Shown here piece after piece: positions 8,262-20,100 of a DNA stretch of 64,000 bases (position 1 is the stretch's first letter; the number at the start of each line of letters is the position of its first letter). Position numbers and translations under genes: made by a program. The stretch is taken from NCBI GenBank assembly GCA_019119415.1, contig DWXB01000007.1, positions 1 through 64,000 on the forward strand. Reading direction: 5' to 3'. The DNA comes from Candidatus Ligilactobacillus avistercoris. Lineage in GTDB: Bacteria > Bacillota > Bacilli > Lactobacillales > Lactobacillaceae. The notes under the pieces are model-generated. The model was not told where the DNA came from, did no database searches, and saw only the letters and a list, made by a program, of their open reading frames with translations.

Positions 8262-8270
8262 CGATCATAA

Positions 8271-8329
8271 TTGACATGCTCCTAAAGCAGGCGTTAGTAT
8301 GACATTATGTCACATGACAAATTGTCATG
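8271..8329 (+). promoter_or_regulatory. tetR promoter with two tandem palindromic operators
   Basis: TTGACA (8271-8276) and TAGTAT (8295-8300) are 18 bases apart. Immediately downstream are two perfect palindromes sharing TGACA half-sites: TGACATTATGTCA at 8300-8312 and CATGACAAATTGTCATG at 8313-8329, with centres 15 bases apart. The first overlaps the -10 end. The layout is that of an autoregulatory TetR operator with two dimers bound side by side. Confidence 0.7.
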
Positions 8330-8358
8330 GAAAATTACACGTTTTAAAGGAGGAGCCC

Positions 8359-8991
8359 ATGCCAACCCAAACATTCCTAAACCTTCCCCAGGAAAAACGG
8401 CGCCGCTTAATTGACGCGGCCATTCAGGAATTTTCCCGTGTCCCCGTTAGCGATGCAACCATCAGTCACATTATTAAACAAGCGGGAATCCCCCGGGGGA
8501 GTTTTTACCAGTACTTCGAAGACAAGTTTGATCTTCACCACTACATTATCAACCAATTTCGGACATCGTGGATTAACCAGTGGCACAAATTTCAAACTGA
8601 GAGTCAGGGAAACCCGTTTGCCGCTATTCGGCAACTTTTCCCCGTTATTCTCGATGATATTACATCACCCCAGTACTACCGCTTCTGGCAAAACACCTTT
8701 ATTGCCTTTCGTGACCACCAAATGCAACCGCGGAAGAAAAAGAAGCGTCCGGCTAAAAAGCCCGTGCTTACCACCCAAAACGTGGCCCTTGACCGCCTGA
8801 CGCTTACCGCTGACCAACTTCCCCTACTGCAACAGGAGTTGTTTGCCACCATTTTCTTCGGGATTCGTCTCTATATCATGGCGAGTTACCGCGGGGAAGA
8901 GGATCCTCGCCAGCAGGCGCTTGACCAGTTCGATACGCTAATTTCCTGGCTGGAAAACGGTGTTGTGAAACGGGGGGATTCAGATGATTAG
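8359..8991 (+). CDS. TetR-family transcriptional regulator of the ABC exporter operon
   Basis: The 210-residue protein has an N-terminal TetR helix-turn-helix (about residues 10-55, ending GIPRGSFYQYFEDK) and a variable ligand-binding domain. The start is the ATG at 8359, preceded by AAAGGAGGAGCCC, not the upstream in-frame ATG that would run through the operators. The last 8 bases overlap the first exporter gene. It probably represses its own promoter and is released by a compound the exporter handles; the ligand is unknown. A lysine/arginine-rich patch (RKKKKRPAKK) at about residue 120 is unusual. Confidence 0.9.
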   Translation: MPTQTFLNLPQEKRRRLIDAAIQEFSRVPVSDATISHIIKQAGIPRGSFYQYFEDKFDLHHYIINQFRTSWINQWHKFQTESQGNPFAAIRQLFPVILDDITSPQYYRFWQNTFIAFRDHQMQPRKKKKRPAKKPVLTTQNVALDRLTLTADQLPLLQQELFATIFFGIRLYIMASYRGEEDPRQQALDQFDTLISWLENGVVKRGDSDD

Positions 8992-10735
8992 ACTCATTCG
9001 TAAGCGTCTTCCTAAAAAGGCCGTGCTTGGATCATTTGTTTTCATGTTGATTCAGGTCATTACCTTATTGTATTTGCCAACGTTAACGGCCAACATCGTT
9101 AACGACGGAATTGCGAAGGGCAACCTGCACGCGATTGTCCGCATTGGGATAATCATGCTGTTCTTCTCCCTAATCAGTATGGGGGCAGCGGCGGCCAACG
9201 CCTTCTTCTCCGCCCAGGGTTCCCAAAAGCTCGGGCAGCGCTTACGGAGCGCCGTTTTCCGGAAGGTCATCACCGCCTCCCACGCTGAACGGGAACACTT
9301 TGGTACGTCGTCCCTCATCACCCGGACAACCAACGACATCATGCAGATTCAAAACGTTGTCTTAATGTTTTTGCGGTTAATGATGATGGCACCGTTAATG
9401 TTAATCTGTGCCAGCGTCTTAGCCTACGCCAAGAGTCCAACCCTCACGCTGGTCTTCATCATTGTTCTCCCCGCCCTCGCCCTGCTGGTCGGCATCATCG
9501 TCTACTTTGCCGGTCCGCTCTTTGCGGCCATGCAAAAAAAGCTTGATGCCGTCAACCGGGTCTTCCGGGAAGGTTTGACGGGGGTGCGGGTTATCCGGGC
9601 ATTCCGTCAGGACCAATTTGAACAGGACCGGTTTGATCGTGTCAACCGGGACTACACGCAAAACGCCGTGAAAGTATACAGCATTACCGCGTTAATGCTC
9701 CCCATTGCAACCCTTATCATGAGTTCGACCAACGTGCTCATTACGTACTGGGGAAGCCACCTGATTGCGGTTCAGGCCACGGCAGTCGGAAACATGATGG
9801 CGTTTATCGCCTACGCTACCCAGATTTTGATTAGTTTCATGTGGCTTGCAATGGTGTTTGTGCTCGTTCCGCGGGCGCAGGCCTCCGCTAAGCGGTTAAA
9901 CGCGGTTTTAGATACAACCAGCGCAATTACTGAGCCGCAGCACCCCACCCCAATTAACGCCCAACCAGCTGCCCTGGAATTTGACGCCGTGCAGTTCACC
10001 TATCCGGGCGGCGGGGCGCCGGCCCTTGACGCCGTGACCTTCTCGGCCCACGCTGGGGACACGGTGGCCGTAATCGGAAGCACTGGTTCAGGGAAAACCT
10101 CCCTGGTCAACCTTATTCCGCGCTTCTACGACCCGTCTGCCGGGACGATCCGGGTAAACGGGGTTCTTGTCCAAGCGATTAGTCTCCACGAGCTCCGCAG
10201 TCAGGTTGCCCTGGTCCCCCAAAAAGCAACTCTTTTTAGTGGCACCATCAGAAGTAACATGCTGTGGGGAAAGAAGGACGCAACGGACGAAGAAATCTGG
10301 CACGCCCTCACCGTTGCGCAGGCCGCCGACTTTGTCCGCGCCCTCCCGGACCAACTCGATGCACCCGTTGACCAGGAAGGGGCCAACTTCTCTGGCGGCC
10401 AACGACAACGGTTGGCGATTGCCCGCGCCCTGGTGAAGGACGCCAGCATTTATGTCTTTGACGATTCGTTTTCTGCCCTCGACTTTCGGACCGATGCCCG
10501 CTTACGGACCGCCCTCAAGAATGATCCGCGCATGAAGGAGCGCGTGGTCGTCATCGTTGGGCAACGAATCGCCACCGTGGCGGATGCCGACCCGATCATT
10601 GTACTGGATCACGGAAAAATGGTCGGCCGGGGGACCCACCAACAACTCCTGGCAACCAATGCCGTTTACCAGGACATTGTTCACTCGCAGTTAAGAAAGG
10701 AGGAGGATCACCGTGCCGAAAAGAGTTCGCGGTAA
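8984..10735 (+). CDS. Heterodimeric ABC exporter, half-transporter with degenerate catalytic residues
   Basis: The 583-residue half-transporter has six membrane segments (about residues 15-320) followed by a nucleotide-binding domain. Walker A is GSTGSGKTS and the signature is the canonical FSGGQRQR. The Walker B glutamate is aspartate (YVFDDS) and the switch histidine is glutamine (IVGQRIATV). Those changes mark the degenerate-site subunit of LmrCD/BmrCD/TM287-288-type exporters. It overlaps tetR by 8 bases and the next gene by 23 bases. The substrate is likely a drug or amphiphile, inferred from family and regulator. Confidence 0.92.
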   Translation: MIRLIRKRLPKKAVLGSFVFMLIQVITLLYLPTLTANIVNDGIAKGNLHAIVRIGIIMLFFSLISMGAAAANAFFSAQGSQKLGQRLRSAVFRKVITASHAEREHFGTSSLITRTTNDIMQIQNVVLMFLRLMMMAPLMLICASVLAYAKSPTLTLVFIIVLPALALLVGIIVYFAGPLFAAMQKKLDAVNRVFREGLTGVRVIRAFRQDQFEQDRFDRVNRDYTQNAVKVYSITALMLPIATLIMSSTNVLITYWGSHLIAVQATAVGNMMAFIAYATQILISFMWLAMVFVLVPRAQASAKRLNAVLDTTSAITEPQHPTPINAQPAALEFDAVQFTYPGGGAPALDAVTFSAHAGDTVAVIGSTGSGKTSLVNLIPRFYDPSAGTIRVNGVLVQAISLHELRSQVALVPQKATLFSGTIRSNMLWGKKDATDEEIWHALTVAQAADFVRALPDQLDAPVDQEGANFSGGQRQRLAIARALVKDASIYVFDDSFSALDFRTDARLRTALKNDPRMKERVVVIVGQRIATVADADPIIVLDHGKMVGRGTHQQLLATNAVYQDIVHSQLRKEEDHRAEKSSR

Positions 10736-12563
10736 GGTTCAAAAGCCCAAAAACTTCTGGAAAACAACGGGGCGGCTCCTGGTTTACATGAAAAACCGGT
10801 TGTTTGCCATCGCCGTCGTCCTCATCCTGGCGGTGGTTGGCCAGGTTTGTCAGATTCAAACACCGAAGATTCTTGGAAAAGCTACCACCACCATCTTTAA
10901 GGGCGTGATGCAGGGAACGGCCATGCAAAAGGCGGGCATTCCCATGAAACACTGGCCAATTGACTTTGCCCGGGTTGGTCATATCCTGCTGATTGTCCTT
11001 GGGCTATACGTAATCTCAGCGGTGCTGTCGTTCGGCCAACGCCTAATTATGAACGTACTTGCCCAGCGCTCTGTTTACCAGATGCGCAAACAAATGAAGC
11101 ATAAGATGATGACAGTCCCGGTCCACTACTACGATGACCACAACAACGGGGACATCATTAGTACCGCCATTAACGACCTGGACAACATTTCGTCGACCCT
11201 CCAACAAACCCTTACCCAGCTGGTAACGGCCATTGTTCAGCTGGTGGGGACGTTCTGGTTAATGCTGACCATCAGTTGGAAACTGACCCTCCTGATTGTC
11301 CTGGCCATTCCGGTAAGTGCCGTTTTGGTAGGGGTCATTGCCCCGCAGTCGCAAAAGAACTTCACCGCCCAACAAAATCACCTGGGATTACTAAACAACC
11401 AGGTTGAGGAAAACTACGCTGCCCAGGAAGTTGTCAAGGCGTTCGCCCGCGAAGAGGACGTGATTGCCCGCTTTGAACAGGAAAATGAGCAGGTTTACCA
11501 GGCATCATGGAAGGCCCAGCTTTTCTCAGGCATCATGCGGCCGCTAATGCGGTTTGTCAGCAACCTGAGTTACGTGGTCGTCGCGATTGTTGGGGGCATC
11601 GAGGTCACCCACGGCCAGATTTCACTGGGGAACGTTCAGGCAATGCTGCAGTACTCGACCAACTTCTCGCAACCGATTATGCAGCTGGCGAACTTAGCCA
11701 ACACCATCCAGCTGACAATCGCGTCAGCCGAGCGGGTCTTTGGTGTCCTCGACGAACCAGACATGCAGGAACCACCGACCACCCTTCCCACAGAAAAGGA
11801 CCCTGCTGGGATTATTGAATTTCAGCACGTGCGCTTCCACTACCCGCACGCTGCGGACCTGATGACCGATTACAACCTGACAGTTAAGCCGGGAGAAATG
11901 ACGGCCATTGTAGGGCCAACTGGTGCCGGGAAAACCACCATTATTAACCTTCTTGAACGGTTCTACGACGTTACCGGCGGGGTTATCCGGTTAAACGGCC
12001 GCGACACCCGGACGCTCAGTCGGGAAGAGGTGCGCTCCCACTTCGCAATGGTGCTTCAGGATACGTGGCTCTTCACCGGAACGATCTGGGAGAACCTCAA
12101 ATACGGCCGGGAAGATGCCAGCGATGAAGAAATTTACGCTGCTGCGAAGGCCGCCCATGCTGATGAATTTATCCGCCAGCTCCCTGATGGCTACCAAACG
12201 GTCCTGACGGAGGGGTCAACCAACATCTCCCAGGGGCAGCGCCAACTACTGACGATTACCCGCGCCTTTGTGGCCGATCCGGAAATCCTGATTCTGGACG
12301 AGGCCACCTCCAGTGTCGATACCCGGACCGAACTGCAGATTCAGCACGCCATGAACCGGCTCCTGAAGAACCGGACTAGTTTTGTGGTTGCGCACCGGCT
12401 ATCAACAATTCAAAGTGCGGACCAGATTATCGTAATGAACCACGGACAGATCGTGGAAACCGGAACGCATAACACACTCTTAGCACAGAACGGGTTCTAC
12501 GCCGATCTGTACAATTCCCAGTTTGAAGGCAACGTCACAATGGATGAAGGAGGGTTAGCATGA
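10713..12563 (+). CDS. Heterodimeric ABC exporter, partner half-transporter
   Basis: The 616-residue half-transporter has six membrane segments and a nucleotide-binding domain with Walker A GPTGAGKTT, the full Walker B ILDEATSSVD and the switch histidine in FVVAHRLSTI. Its own signature is altered to NISQGQRQ in place of LSGGQ. In the heterodimer that altered signature faces the degenerate Walker site of the preceding protein, giving one active and one inactive ATP site. The start is a GTG at 10713 with AAAGGAGGAGGATCACC upstream, inside the end of the previous gene. A basic N-terminal extension precedes the first helix. Confidence 0.92.
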   Translation: MPKRVRGKVQKPKNFWKTTGRLLVYMKNRLFAIAVVLILAVVGQVCQIQTPKILGKATTTIFKGVMQGTAMQKAGIPMKHWPIDFARVGHILLIVLGLYVISAVLSFGQRLIMNVLAQRSVYQMRKQMKHKMMTVPVHYYDDHNNGDIISTAINDLDNISSTLQQTLTQLVTAIVQLVGTFWLMLTISWKLTLLIVLAIPVSAVLVGVIAPQSQKNFTAQQNHLGLLNNQVEENYAAQEVVKAFAREEDVIARFEQENEQVYQASWKAQLFSGIMRPLMRFVSNLSYVVVAIVGGIEVTHGQISLGNVQAMLQYSTNFSQPIMQLANLANTIQLTIASAERVFGVLDEPDMQEPPTTLPTEKDPAGIIEFQHVRFHYPHAADLMTDYNLTVKPGEMTAIVGPTGAGKTTIINLLERFYDVTGGVIRLNGRDTRTLSREEVRSHFAMVLQDTWLFTGTIWENLKYGREDASDEEIYAAAKAAHADEFIRQLPDGYQTVLTEGSTNISQGQRQLLTITRAFVADPEILILDEATSSVDTRTELQIQHAMNRLLKNRTSFVVAHRLSTIQSADQIIVMNHGQIVETGTHNTLLAQNGFYADLYNSQFEGNVTMDEGGLA

Positions 12564-13402
12564 AGAAACACCTAATCACCATCGCAACGGTTCTAGGCTT
12601 TGGTGGCCTGCTTGCCGGCTGCCAATCCCAGATTACAACCACAGCCAAAACGTACCAGCAAACGGGCATTGTCGCCACCATTAAGGGCCACGCTGCTGGC
12701 AAGACTATCAGGTACCGGATTGGGAACGGCAAACCGCACACGGCTTCCGTCCACAACCATTCGTTTGTGGTTACGGTCGCGCCAACCCCGCACGAACAAA
12801 CCGTGACCCTCCTTTCTTCCCACGCACCGCGCCACCAGGTTACGGTTAAGGCGGCCACACCCCTAGGAAGTTACCCCCAGTTTGCCCAGCGGTATAACCA
12901 AATCATTACCATGGCACACCTGTCTCCCAAGCAGCAACGGCAACTGCAAGCAGCAACTGCGATAAAGAAAAACCCCCAGGCGGCACAAAGTAACCCGCAA
13001 CTTTTGCAACAAACCCAGCAGGCCCAGGATATCCTCGCCCAGGCCCGCCAAAAAACGCGTGCTTGCCAGCTTCCTGCTTACCGTCAGGGCGTCCATCCCC
13101 TGGTTAGGACGAATGCTTACACCCTGCGGGGAAACATGCAGGATAATCAGCTAATGGGGGTTACCATGATTATTCCGCTTCACAGCCTCAAGAATAAGCA
13201 GGCTGCCCGGCAGTTTGGGACCGCCTTTATGGCCCTGAGTCAAGCATGTGGGGCAAACGGGAAACAGGTTTTGCGGGCGTTTAAGCGGGCCACTAACCAC
13301 CAAAAAACACAACAAACAACCCTCAAAACGATTACCAACCACGGCGTCCACTACCAGGTCGCCTTCTCGCCGAACGGGTTGTACGTCTACGTTACTAAGT
13401 AA
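12560..13402 (+). CDS. Lipoprotein encoded in the exporter operon
   Basis: The 280-residue protein has a signal peptide and lipobox (LLAGC, cysteine at about residue 21), so it should be anchored to the outer face of the membrane. No domain was recognised. The middle (about residues 115-160) is very rich in Gln and Ala and probably helical. The ATG overlaps the exporter stop (ATGA), so it is coupled to the transporter. A role in substrate capture or exporter assembly is possible but not shown by the sequence. Confidence 0.75.
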   Translation: MKKHLITIATVLGFGGLLAGCQSQITTTAKTYQQTGIVATIKGHAAGKTIRYRIGNGKPHTASVHNHSFVVTVAPTPHEQTVTLLSSHAPRHQVTVKAATPLGSYPQFAQRYNQIITMAHLSPKQQRQLQAATAIKKNPQAAQSNPQLLQQTQQAQDILAQARQKTRACQLPAYRQGVHPLVRTNAYTLRGNMQDNQLMGVTMIIPLHSLKNKQAARQFGTAFMALSQACGANGKQVLRAFKRATNHQKTQQTTLKTITNHGVHYQVAFSPNGLYVYVTK

Positions 13403-13421
13403 GACGCCCCTCAGCGTAAGC

Positions 13422-13464
13422 AAAAAGGAACCAGGACTCCATTTTGGAATCCTGGTTCCTTTTT
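13422..13464. terminator. Bidirectional terminator between the exporter operon and rpoC
   Basis: A 15-bp perfect stem (AAAAAGGAACCAGGA paired with its complement) has a 13-base loop and A/T-rich flanks on both sides. It serves both convergent units. Confidence 0.9.
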
Positions 13465-13483
13465 CTTATCCCCTTATTCCGTC

Positions 13484-16400
13484 TTATTCAACGGCGTCAG
13501 GGTGATTATCCTCATTCATCTTAAGCTGCTTTTCGACGTCGGAAATCGAGTATACGCTGTCCGTCGCAATGGCATCGGGCGTTTCCGGCTCGATGTTGCG
13601 GTACTTCGGCATTCCTGTTCCGGCTGGAATCAGCTTCCCGATAATGACGTTTTCCTTCAGTCCAACTAATGGATCGTTCTTGCCCCGAATAGCGGCATCC
13701 GTCAGAACCCGGGTTGTTTCCTGGAATGATGCGGCTGACAGGAAACTGTTGGTTTCCAGTGATGCCTTCGTAATTCCAAGAAGCACTGGCCGGGCCGTTG
13801 CTGGCGTCTTGCCGGCGTAAAGGGCCTGCTCGTTATTATCGGTGAAGTCGCCGATATCAAGCAGCGTCCCTGGGAGCATGTCGGTCTCACCTGGATCCAT
13901 GACACGGACCTTGCGGAGCATCTTCCGGGCCATTACCTCAACGTGCTTGTCGGCAATGTCCACCCCTTGCATCCGGTAAACCTTCTGGATTTCAGCCAGA
14001 ATGTACTTTTCGGTTGAAAGGGTGTCGCGCACCTGAATCAGTTCCTTCGGGTCGATTGAACCAACCGTCAACGGGTCACCCCGGTGAACCTCATCACCTT
14101 CAGCAACCTTTAGAACGGAAGTAAATGGCAGATCGTACGTCCGCGTATCCGTCTCACCCTTAACGGTGATCGTCTTCGTCCGTTCGGCCGGGTTCTCCTC
14201 GATTGCATCGATAACCCCCGTAACCTCAGTAATGATTGCGCGTCCTTTCGGGTTCCGGGCTTCAAAGATTTCTTCGACACGCGGTAACCCTTGGGTAATA
14301 TCGTCACCGGCAACCCCACCTTGGTGGAAGTTCCGCATTGTCAGCTGCGTCCCTGGTTCACCAATTGACTGGGCAGCCACTGTTCCGACGGCTTCACCAA
14401 CTTCAACGGCATCACCAGTAGCCATGTTCCGGCCGTAGCACTTCTTGCATACCCCGTGCCGGGTATTGCAGGTAAATGCTGACCGGATCGTAACCCGCTT
14501 GACTCCAGCATCAACAACCCGCTGGGCGTCATCCTCGTCCATTAAGTGGTCGGCTGGAACAAGCACTTCGCCAGATTCTGGGTCGTGGATGGACTTCATC
14601 GTGTACCGGCCAAGAATCCGGTCGTACAGTGGTTCAACGATTTCGTCGTTATCGTCCCGGATGTCCGTGACAATCAATCCGCGGTCAGTGCCACAGTCTT
14701 CTTCCCGGACAATCACGTCCTGGGCGACGTCAACCAGCCGCCGGGTCAGGTACCCAGAGTTGGCCGTCTTCAGGGCGGTATCCGTCATCCCTTTCCGGGC
14801 CCCGTGGGAGGAAATGAACATTTCCATCACGGATAACCCTTCCCGGAAGTTTGAGATAACTGGCAGTTCCATGGTCTTACCGTTCGGGGCAGCCATCAAA
14901 CCACGCATCCCAGATAGCTGAGTAAAGTTGGAGATGTTCCCCCGCGCCCCGGAATCCGACATCATCTGGATTGGGTTGGACGGGTCAATGTCTTCAACCA
15001 GCCGCTGCTGGATCTGGTCCTTCGCGTCGTTCCAGATTGAAATTACCTGGTTGTACCGTTCGTCATCCGTGATAAGTCCGCGCCGGAACTGCTTGGCCAC
15101 CATTGCGACCTTCTTCCGGGCTTCCGCCACAATTTCTGGCTTTTCAGGGACTTCCGTTACGTCGATAAACCCAACGGTTAACCCGGACTTCGTTGATTCG
15201 AAGTACCCGAGATCCTTCATCCGGTCCAGTAACTCGGACGTTTCCGTCACCTTGAACTTCTTGTAGACAGCAGCAATGATGTCTGACAAGAAGCCAGACT
15301 TGAACGGCGGAACAATGTCCGTCTTGTTCATGTAGTCCATGATGTCCTGGCCTGGTTCAAGGAAGTACTTGTCCGGAACTTGCCCGTACAGGTTGTCATC
15401 CGTTGGCTCGTTCAGGTACGGGAAGTCGGTTGGCAGAATCTCGTTAAAGATTGCCTTTCCGGCCGTCGTCACCATAATTCGGTCCTTCTGCCAGTCGGTA
15501 AACGGCTTCCCCTGCTTTGCGAGTGAGGCGGTTTCCAGCCCAATCCGCGTGTGCAGGTGGACATAGTTGTTCTGGTAGGCTAACCGGACTTCGTTAACGT
15601 CCTTAAAGATCATGCCTTCGCCTTCACGGCCCTTTTCTTCGGTCGTGATGTAGTAGTTCCCGATCGTCATATCCTGGGATGGTGAAATGATTGGTTTCCC
15701 ATCCTTAGGTGCCAGAATATGATGGGCAGCCAGCATTAACAGCCGGGCTTCCGCTTGAGCTTCCGCTGACAACGGTACGTGGATCGCCATTTGGTCCCCG
15801 TCAAAGTCGGCGTTGTAGGCTTCACATACTAACGGGTGGAGCCGCATAGCCTTTCCGTCAACCAGCTTTGGTTCGAAGGCCTGAATCCCTAACCGGTGCA
15901 GCGTAGGTGCCCGGTTCAACAGAACAGGGTGTTCCTTGATAACGTCTTCGAGAACATCCCAAATGTCATCATCCTGCCGTTCAATCTTCCGCTTAGCGTT
16001 CTTAATGTTGGAAGCCATGTCACGCTTCTCTAATTCGTGCATCAAGAACGGCTTGAATAATTCAAGCGCCATTTCGTGCGGAATTCCCATCTGGTTTAAC
16101 CGCAGGCTTGGGCCAACGTCAATAACGGAACGACCAGAGTAGTCAACCCGCTTCCCCAGCAGGTTCTGCCGGAACCGTCCCTGCTTCCCTTTCAGCATGT
16201 GGGAAAGGGACTTCAGTGGCCGGTTTCCTGGGCCGGTAACCGGCCGGCCACGCCGTCCGTTATCAATCAGGGCGTCAACGGCTTCCTGGAGCATCCGCTT
16301 TTCGTTTTGCACGATGATTCCCGGCGCATTTAAGTCCAGCAACTTCTTTAACCGGTTATTCCGGTTAATTACCCGCCGGTACAGGTCGTTAAGGTCGGAC

Positions 16401-17152
16401 GTTGCAAACCGACCCCCTTCGAGCTGAACCATTGGCCGTAAGTCAGGCGGAATGACCGGGATGGCATCCATTACCATCCACTCCGGCCGGTTCCCCGACT
16501 TCAGGAAGGCTTCAAGGATGTCTAACCGGCGGACTGCCCGGGTCCGTTTCTGCCCCGTTGCTTCCCGCAGTTCGTCCTTTAATTCCGCGCATTCCTTTTC
16601 CAGGTCAACGTCGGCCAACAGTGCCCGAACTGCTTCGGCCCCCATGCTAGCCTGGAATTCGCTTCCGAACTCTTCGCGCTTTTCGCGGTATTCCTGCTCG
16701 GTTAACAGCTGCTTCTTTTCAAGCGGCGTTTCCCCCGGGTCCGTAACCACGTATGATGCGAAGTAGATGATTTCTTCCAATGCCCGCGGGCTCATGTCTA
16801 AGACGAGCCCCATCCGGCTTGGAATCCCCTTAAAGTACCAGATGTGGGTTACAGGTGCGGCCAACTCAATGTGGCCCATCCGCTCACGCCGCACCTTGGC
16901 GTTCGTGATTTCAACCCCACACCGGTTGCAGACGTCGCCTTTGTACCGGATGCCCTTGTACTTTCCACAGGCACATTCCCAGTCCTTAGTTGGGCCGAAA
17001 ATCCGCTCGTCAAACAGCCCGTCCTTTTCGGGCTTCAACGTCCGGTAGTTAATTGTTTCAGGCTTCTTGACTTCCCCGTAAGACCAACTCCGAATCTTAT
17101 CGGAGGAAGCTAAGCCAATCTGCATGCTATCGAATTTATTAACATCGATCAC
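13484..17152 (-). CDS. rpoC: DNA-directed RNA polymerase subunit beta'
   Basis: The 1222-residue subunit has the expected length. The N-terminal zinc site is [20 protein letters not shown], the catalytic motif is NADFDGD (about residue 454), and the second zinc-binding cysteines are in CGTDRGL and [13 protein letters not shown]. The start is a GTG at 17152 with GGGAGG upstream. It follows rpoB by 31 bases in the usual operon. Nothing unusual was seen. Confidence 0.98.
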   Translation of the reverse strand: MIDVNKFDSMQIGLASSDKIRSWSYGEVKKPETINYRTLKPEKDGLFDERIFGPTKDWECACGKYKGIRYKGDVCNRCGVEITNAKVRRERMGHIELAAPVTHIWYFKGIPSRMGLVLDMSPRALEEIIYFASYVVTDPGETPLEKKQLLTEQEYREKREEFGSEFQASMGAEAVRALLADVDLEKECAELKDELREATGQKRTRAVRRLDILEAFLKSGNRPEWMVMDAIPVIPPDLRPMVQLEGGRFATSDLNDLYRRVINRNNRLKKLLDLNAPGIIVQNEKRMLQEAVDALIDNGRRGRPVTGPGNRPLKSLSHMLKGKQGRFRQNLLGKRVDYSGRSVIDVGPSLRLNQMGIPHEMALELFKPFLMHELEKRDMASNIKNAKRKIERQDDDIWDVLEDVIKEHPVLLNRAPTLHRLGIQAFEPKLVDGKAMRLHPLVCEAYNADFDGDQMAIHVPLSAEAQAEARLLMLAAHHILAPKDGKPIISPSQDMTIGNYYITTEEKGREGEGMIFKDVNEVRLAYQNNYVHLHTRIGLETASLAKQGKPFTDWQKDRIMVTTAGKAIFNEILPTDFPYLNEPTDDNLYGQVPDKYFLEPGQDIMDYMNKTDIVPPFKSGFLSDIIAAVYKKFKVTETSELLDRMKDLGYFESTKSGLTVGFIDVTEVPEKPEIVAEARKKVAMVAKQFRRGLITDDERYNQVISIWNDAKDQIQQRLVEDIDPSNPIQMMSDSGARGNISNFTQLSGMRGLMAAPNGKTMELPVISNFREGLSVMEMFISSHGARKGMTDTALKTANSGYLTRRLVDVAQDVIVREEDCGTDRGLIVTDIRDDNDEIVEPLYDRILGRYTMKSIHDPESGEVLVPADHLMDEDDAQRVVDAGVKRVTIRSAFTCNTRHGVCKKCYGRNMATGDAVEVGEAVGTVAAQSIGEPGTQLTMRNFHQGGVAGDDITQGLPRVEEIFEARNPKGRAIITEVTGVIDAIEENPAERTKTITVKGETDTRTYDLPFTSVLKVAEGDEVHRGDPLTVGSIDPKELIQVRDTLSTEKYILAEIQKVYRMQGVDIADKHVEVMARKMLRKVRVMDPGETDMLPGTLLDIGDFTDNNEQALYAGKTPATARPVLLGITKASLETNSFLSAASFQETTRVLTDAAIRGKNDPLVGLKENVIIGKLIPAGTGMPKYRNIEPETPDAIATDSVYSISDVEKQLKMNEDNHPDAVE

Positions 17153-17183
17153 TGAACCAACCTCCCTTTCGTTGTGTTATTCA

Positions 17184-20100
17184 TTATTCTGCATCGTTAT
17201 CCGTTGCCGCATCGTCGTCCTTGGAAACGTCGTTTTCCTCAGCCTCCCGCTTCTTTGCAGCTTCTTCCTTTGCCTTCTTGGCAGCCTGCTCCCGGGCTAC
17301 CCGGCTCAGTGCATCGACGTTAACGATGTTATCGTCCTCTTCGTCCATATCACGCAGTTCGATTTCCTTCTTGTCGGCGTCCAGAACCTGCATGTCTAAC
17401 CCTAATGCTTGCAGTTCCTTAACAAGCACACGGAATGATTCTGGGACTCCTGGCTGCGGAATTGGTTCGCCCTTAACGATTGCTTCGTAAGCCTTAACCC
17501 GGCCCACAACATCATCTGACTTGTACGTCAGGATTTCTTGCAGAGTGTATGCAGCCCCGTAAGCTTCCAGGGCCCACACTTCCATTTCACCAAACCGCTG
17601 ACCACCAAACTGGGCTTTCCCACCAAGTGGCTGCTGGGTAACCAGTGAGTATGGTCCGATTGACCGGGAGTGAATCTTATCTTCAACCATGTGGGCGAGT
17701 TTCATGTAGTACATGACCCCAACGGCAATCCGGTTATCAAACGCTTCTCCGGTCCGGCCATCGTACAGGACAGACTTTCCGTCATCCGGTAACCCGGCTT
17801 CCCGCAGTGCATCCCACATGTCTTCGTCGGTCGCCCCGTCAAAGACCGGTGATGCGACGTGCACGCCAAGTTCCTTTGCGGCCATCCCAAGGTGCAGGTC
17901 CAATACCTGCCCGATGTTCATCCGGGATGGAACCCCCATTGGTGACAGCATAATGTCGATTGGGGTTCCGTCCGGCATAAACGGCATGTCTTCTTCAGGG
18001 ATCACGATTGAAACCGTCCCCTTGTTTCCGTGCCGGCCGGCCATCTTATCACCAACCTGGAGCTTCCGCTTCTGGGCGATGTAAACCCGCACCATCATGT
18101 TGACCCCTGGTGAAAGTTCATCCCCGTTTTCACGGGTGAAGATCTTAACGTCCTGGACGATTCCGCCACCACCGTGTGGAACCCGCAGGGAGGTATCCCG
18201 GACTTCACGAACCTTTTCACCAAAGATGGCGTGCAGCAACCGCTCTTCCGCGGATAATTCCGTCATTCCCTTTGGCGTAACCTTTCCGACCAGAATATCA
18301 CCGTCGTGGACTTCGGCCCCAATCCGGACAATTCCGAATTCGTCAAGGTCTTTTAAGGCGTCTTCCCCAACGTTTGGAATTTCACGCGTGATTTCTTCCG
18401 GCCCAAGCTTAGTGTCCCGGGCTTCGCTTTCGTGTTCTTCGATGTGGATTGACGTGTAGACGTCTTCCTTAACCAACCGCTCGTTGATGGCGATGGCATC
18501 TTCGAAGTTGTACCCGTCCCAGGTCATGAACGCAATCAGTGGGTTTTGTCCCAGCGCTAATTCACCCTGGTCCATTGCCGGCCCGTCTGCCAGTACTTCA
18601 TCAGCCTCAACCTTGTCACCCACGCGAACAATTGGGGTCTGGTTGTAGTTCTTTCCCCCGTTTGACCGGCGGAACTTCATCAACTTGTACGTGTCAAGGG
18701 AACCGTCCTCCCGCCGAACGCGGATTTCCTTCGCATCAACGTACTCAACCGTCCCGGCATTCTTGCATAGCAGAGCAACCCCTGAGTCGTGGGCCGCCTT
18801 GTATTCAATCCCCGTTCCGACAAGCGGAGCGTGCGGATCAATCAACGGCACAGCCTGCCGCTGCATGTTAGCCCCCATCAGGGCCCGGTTGGAGTCATCG
18901 TTTTCAAGGAACGGGATACATGCCGTAGCGACGGCAACAACCTGCTTCGGGGACACGTCCATGTAGTCGACCTTGTCCACGGAGATTTCGATGTTGTCAT
19001 CCTTGTGCCGGGCCATAACCACCTTATCCTTGAAGGATCCGTCATCGTTTAACGGTGAGTTAGCCTGCGCAACAACGTAGTTATCTTCCTCGTCAGCCGT
19101 CAGGTAATCAATCTTGTCCGTTACCTTGTGGGTATCCCATGAAACCCGGCGGTACGGCGTTTCGATGAACCCGTACTTGTTAACCCGGGCGTAGGTTGAC
19201 AGACTGTTAATCAACCCGATGTTCGGTCCTTCAGGCGTTTCAATCGGGCACATCCGGCCGTAGTGCGTGTAGTGCACGTCCCGGACTTCGTAGCCGGCCC
19301 GGTCACGCGTCAATCCACCCGGTCCAAGGGCTGATAACCGCCGCTTATGCGTTAATTCGCCCAGCGGGTTCGTCTGGTCCATGAACTGGGATAACTGGGA
19401 ACTACCGAAGAATTCCTTGATTGAGGCAACGACCGGCCGAATGTTAATTAACTGTTGCGGAGTGACCGTTGCAGTATCCTGGATGGACATCCGCTCACGC
19501 ACAACCCGCTCCATCCGGGAAAGCCCAATCCGGAACTGGTTTTGCAGCAGTTCACCCACGGAACGAATCCGCCGGTTCCCTAAGTGGTCGATGTCATCCG
19601 TTGTTCCAATGCCTTCCTGTAAGTTGAAGAAGTAGTTAATGGAAGCCACGATGTCGGCCGGCGTAATGTGCTTGTAGTTCAAGTCAACGTTGCCGTTCCC
19701 GATCATGTTGAGTTCCTGCTCCGGGTTCTGTTCGGAGTAAACCTTGATGATCTGCAGCTTCATTGGCTCCTGAACAACACCATCTTCGGCCGGATGGAAG
19801 GTCACCATCTTAAAGTCATCCCGCTTCAGATATGGTGCCAACTTGTCCATTACCCGCTTGTCCAGCAGGTCACCCTTCTTAACAAGGATTTCTCCCGTAT
19901 CCGGGTCTGCCAGAGTTTCAGCAATCCGCTTGTTTAACAGCCGCCGCTTGAGGTCAAGCTTCATGTTCATCTTGTAGCGGCCAACAGCTGCCAGGTCGTA
20001 CCGCTTCGGGTCAAAGAACCGGGCTGTCAGTAAGCTCCGGGCTGAATCAGCCGTCTTTGGTTCACCTGGCCGCAGCCGTTCGTAAATGTCTTTCAGTGAT

